A DNA stretch of 64,000 nt from Hyphomicrobium_A sp963776675 (GTDB taxonomy: Bacteria > Pseudomonadota > Alphaproteobacteria > Rhizobiales > Hyphomicrobiaceae). The stretch is taken from the NCBI GenBank assembly GCA_963776675.1, contig CAVZNR010000049.1, positions 258,012 to 322,011 of the forward strand, written 5' to 3'. Below are positions 63,293 through 64,000 of this stretch, in pieces. The translations under genes and the position numbers were made by a program. Positions within the stretch are counted from its first letter, which is position 1; every line of letters begins with the position of its first letter. The notes under the pieces were generated by a model, which saw only the letters and a program-made list of their open reading frames with translations, had not been told where the DNA came from and searched no databases.

Positions 63293-64000
63293 ATGGCTCT
63301 GCGTCGTTCCAATTCCACGACCAATCGCGTCATCGTCGGTGATTGCCTCGAGGCTCTGAAAAGCCTTCCCACCGCCAGCGTCGACCTGGTCTTTGCCGAC
63401 CCCCCCTACAATCTGAAGCTCTCAGCCGACCTGATGCGCCCCAACAATACGCGCGTCGACGGCGTCGACGACGACTGGGACAAGTTTGCGAGCTTCGCCG
63501 AGTACGACGCGTTCTCGCGCGCCTGGCTCACGGATGCCGCCGCGTGCTGAAGCCCGACGGCGCCGTCTGGGTGATCGGCTCCTACCACGACATCTTCCGT
63601 CTCGGCGCTCGCCGCTGCACGCCTCGGCTTCTGGATCCAGGTCAATGTCGTGTGGGGCAAGGCGGACCCAATGCCCAACTTCCGCGGCAAGCGCTTCACC
63701 AACGCCCACGAGGCGCTGGTCTGGGCCTCCCGCGCCCAACGGGCCCGCGCCACCTTCAACTACGGGAGCCTGAAGGCGCTCAACAACAATCTGCAGAAGC
63801 GCTCCGATTGGCTGTTCCCGATCTGCTCGGGCCCCGAACGCCTCAAGGAAAACGGGCGGGCGCAAGGCGCACCCGACGCAGAAGCCCGAAGCGCTTTGCA
63901 CGGCGGGCTGATCGGATCCACCAAGCCGGGCGACGTGGTGCTCGATCCCTTCTTCGGAACCGGCCACGACGGGCGCCGTGGCCAAGCGGCTGGGGCGGCG
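63293..64000 (+). pseudogene. ccrM: CcrM-type DNA adenine methyltransferase, five frame changes, cut by right edge
   Basis: ATG 63293 opens NRVIVGDCLEALKSLPTASV and VDLVFADPPYNLKLSADLMR, the CcrM/beta-class start with the catalytic DPPY. Across frames the rest is VLKPDGAVWVIGSYHDIF, GFWIQVNVVWGKADPMPNFR, then TNAHEALVWASRAQRARATF, SDWLFPICSGPERLKENG, GRKAHPTQKPEAL, GSTKPGDVVLDPFFGTG and TTGAVAKRLGR at the edge. Shifts lie near 63534, 63612, 63857, 63885 and 63964. The enzyme should methylate the A of GANTC once per cell cycle. So dense a set of shifts in a usually essential gene suggests sequence error at a contig end. Confidence 0.9.

Overview
The window is a GC-rich stretch of an alphaproteobacterial chromosome, most likely Hyphomicrobiales (Rhizobiales). 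The signs are a CcrM-type GANTC methyltransferase next to rnhB, a HdaA regulator of DnaA in a run with perM, a CDP-alcohol phosphotransferase, a DUF2066 gene and purM, an adjacent ppk-ppx pair, small 8-stranded outer-membrane beta-barrels, and an exosortase E (VPEID-CTERM) locus. Coding density is high, both strands are used, and there is no phage, transposase, CRISPR array or rRNA. One tRNA is present, tRNA-Leu(UAA).

Layout. 1-5.1 kb: a secreted FecR-like fragment cut by the left edge, tRNA-Leu, a ceramidase-like membrane hydrolase, aspS and a TonB-family gene in broken frame. 5.3-14.2 kb is envelope-rich: two tandem outer-membrane beta-barrels, an NTF2-like protein facing an AraC regulator, an NYN nuclease, a membrane protein with a C-terminal J domain, a DUF1223 protein, an OmpA-domain protein with a long internal repeat, and two small secreted proteins. 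14.4-29.8 kb is housekeeping: rnd, a CbpA-like DnaJ, ppx-ppk, hdaA-perM, a CDP-alcohol phosphotransferase, DUF2066, purM, a ZIP transporter, a glutamate dehydrogenase, DUF1328, a TrkA-C membrane protein and purN. 30-40.3 kb: a P450, a Tat-exported glucan protein (OpgD type), two c-type cytochromes, a DHFR-like reductase, ndk, a GYF-domain protein, DUF3147, an ABC-F ATPase, a GGCT-like protein and a YHS protein. 40.3-43.7 kb: glyQ, a small membrane ORF and glyS. 44.1-47.1 kb: a third beta-barrel, then a 66-residue VPEID-CTERM protein followed by exosortase E fused to a CPBP protease. 47.3-64 kb: small membrane proteins, an S49 peptidase, a methyltransferase, a polyprenyl synthase, ispE behind a TPR protein, ETF-QO, a uracil-DNA glycosylase, moaB, two glycosyltransferases, a PA0069-type radical SAM enzyme, rnhB and a broken ccrM at the right edge.

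The most interesting locus is 45.2-47.1 kb. The small protein is almost only a signal peptide, 14 residues and a sorting signal. The next gene carries the exosortase Cys-Arg-His residues and, fused behind them, the EExxxR, FxxxH and HxxxN motifs of a CPBP protease. This matches the known dedicated exosortase E / VPEID-CTERM pair, whose biological role is poorly understood.

Several genes are read across more than one frame: the tonB family gene, glyS, exosortase E, two small genes near 47.2 and 48.4 kb, and ccrM. All conserved motifs survive, and 13 of the 16 shifts I count correspond to one extra base. Local sequencing or assembly error is therefore more likely than gene decay. Gene starts were chosen from Shine-Dalgarno spacing and family length where possible. 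No database search was run, so product names rest on motif recognition.
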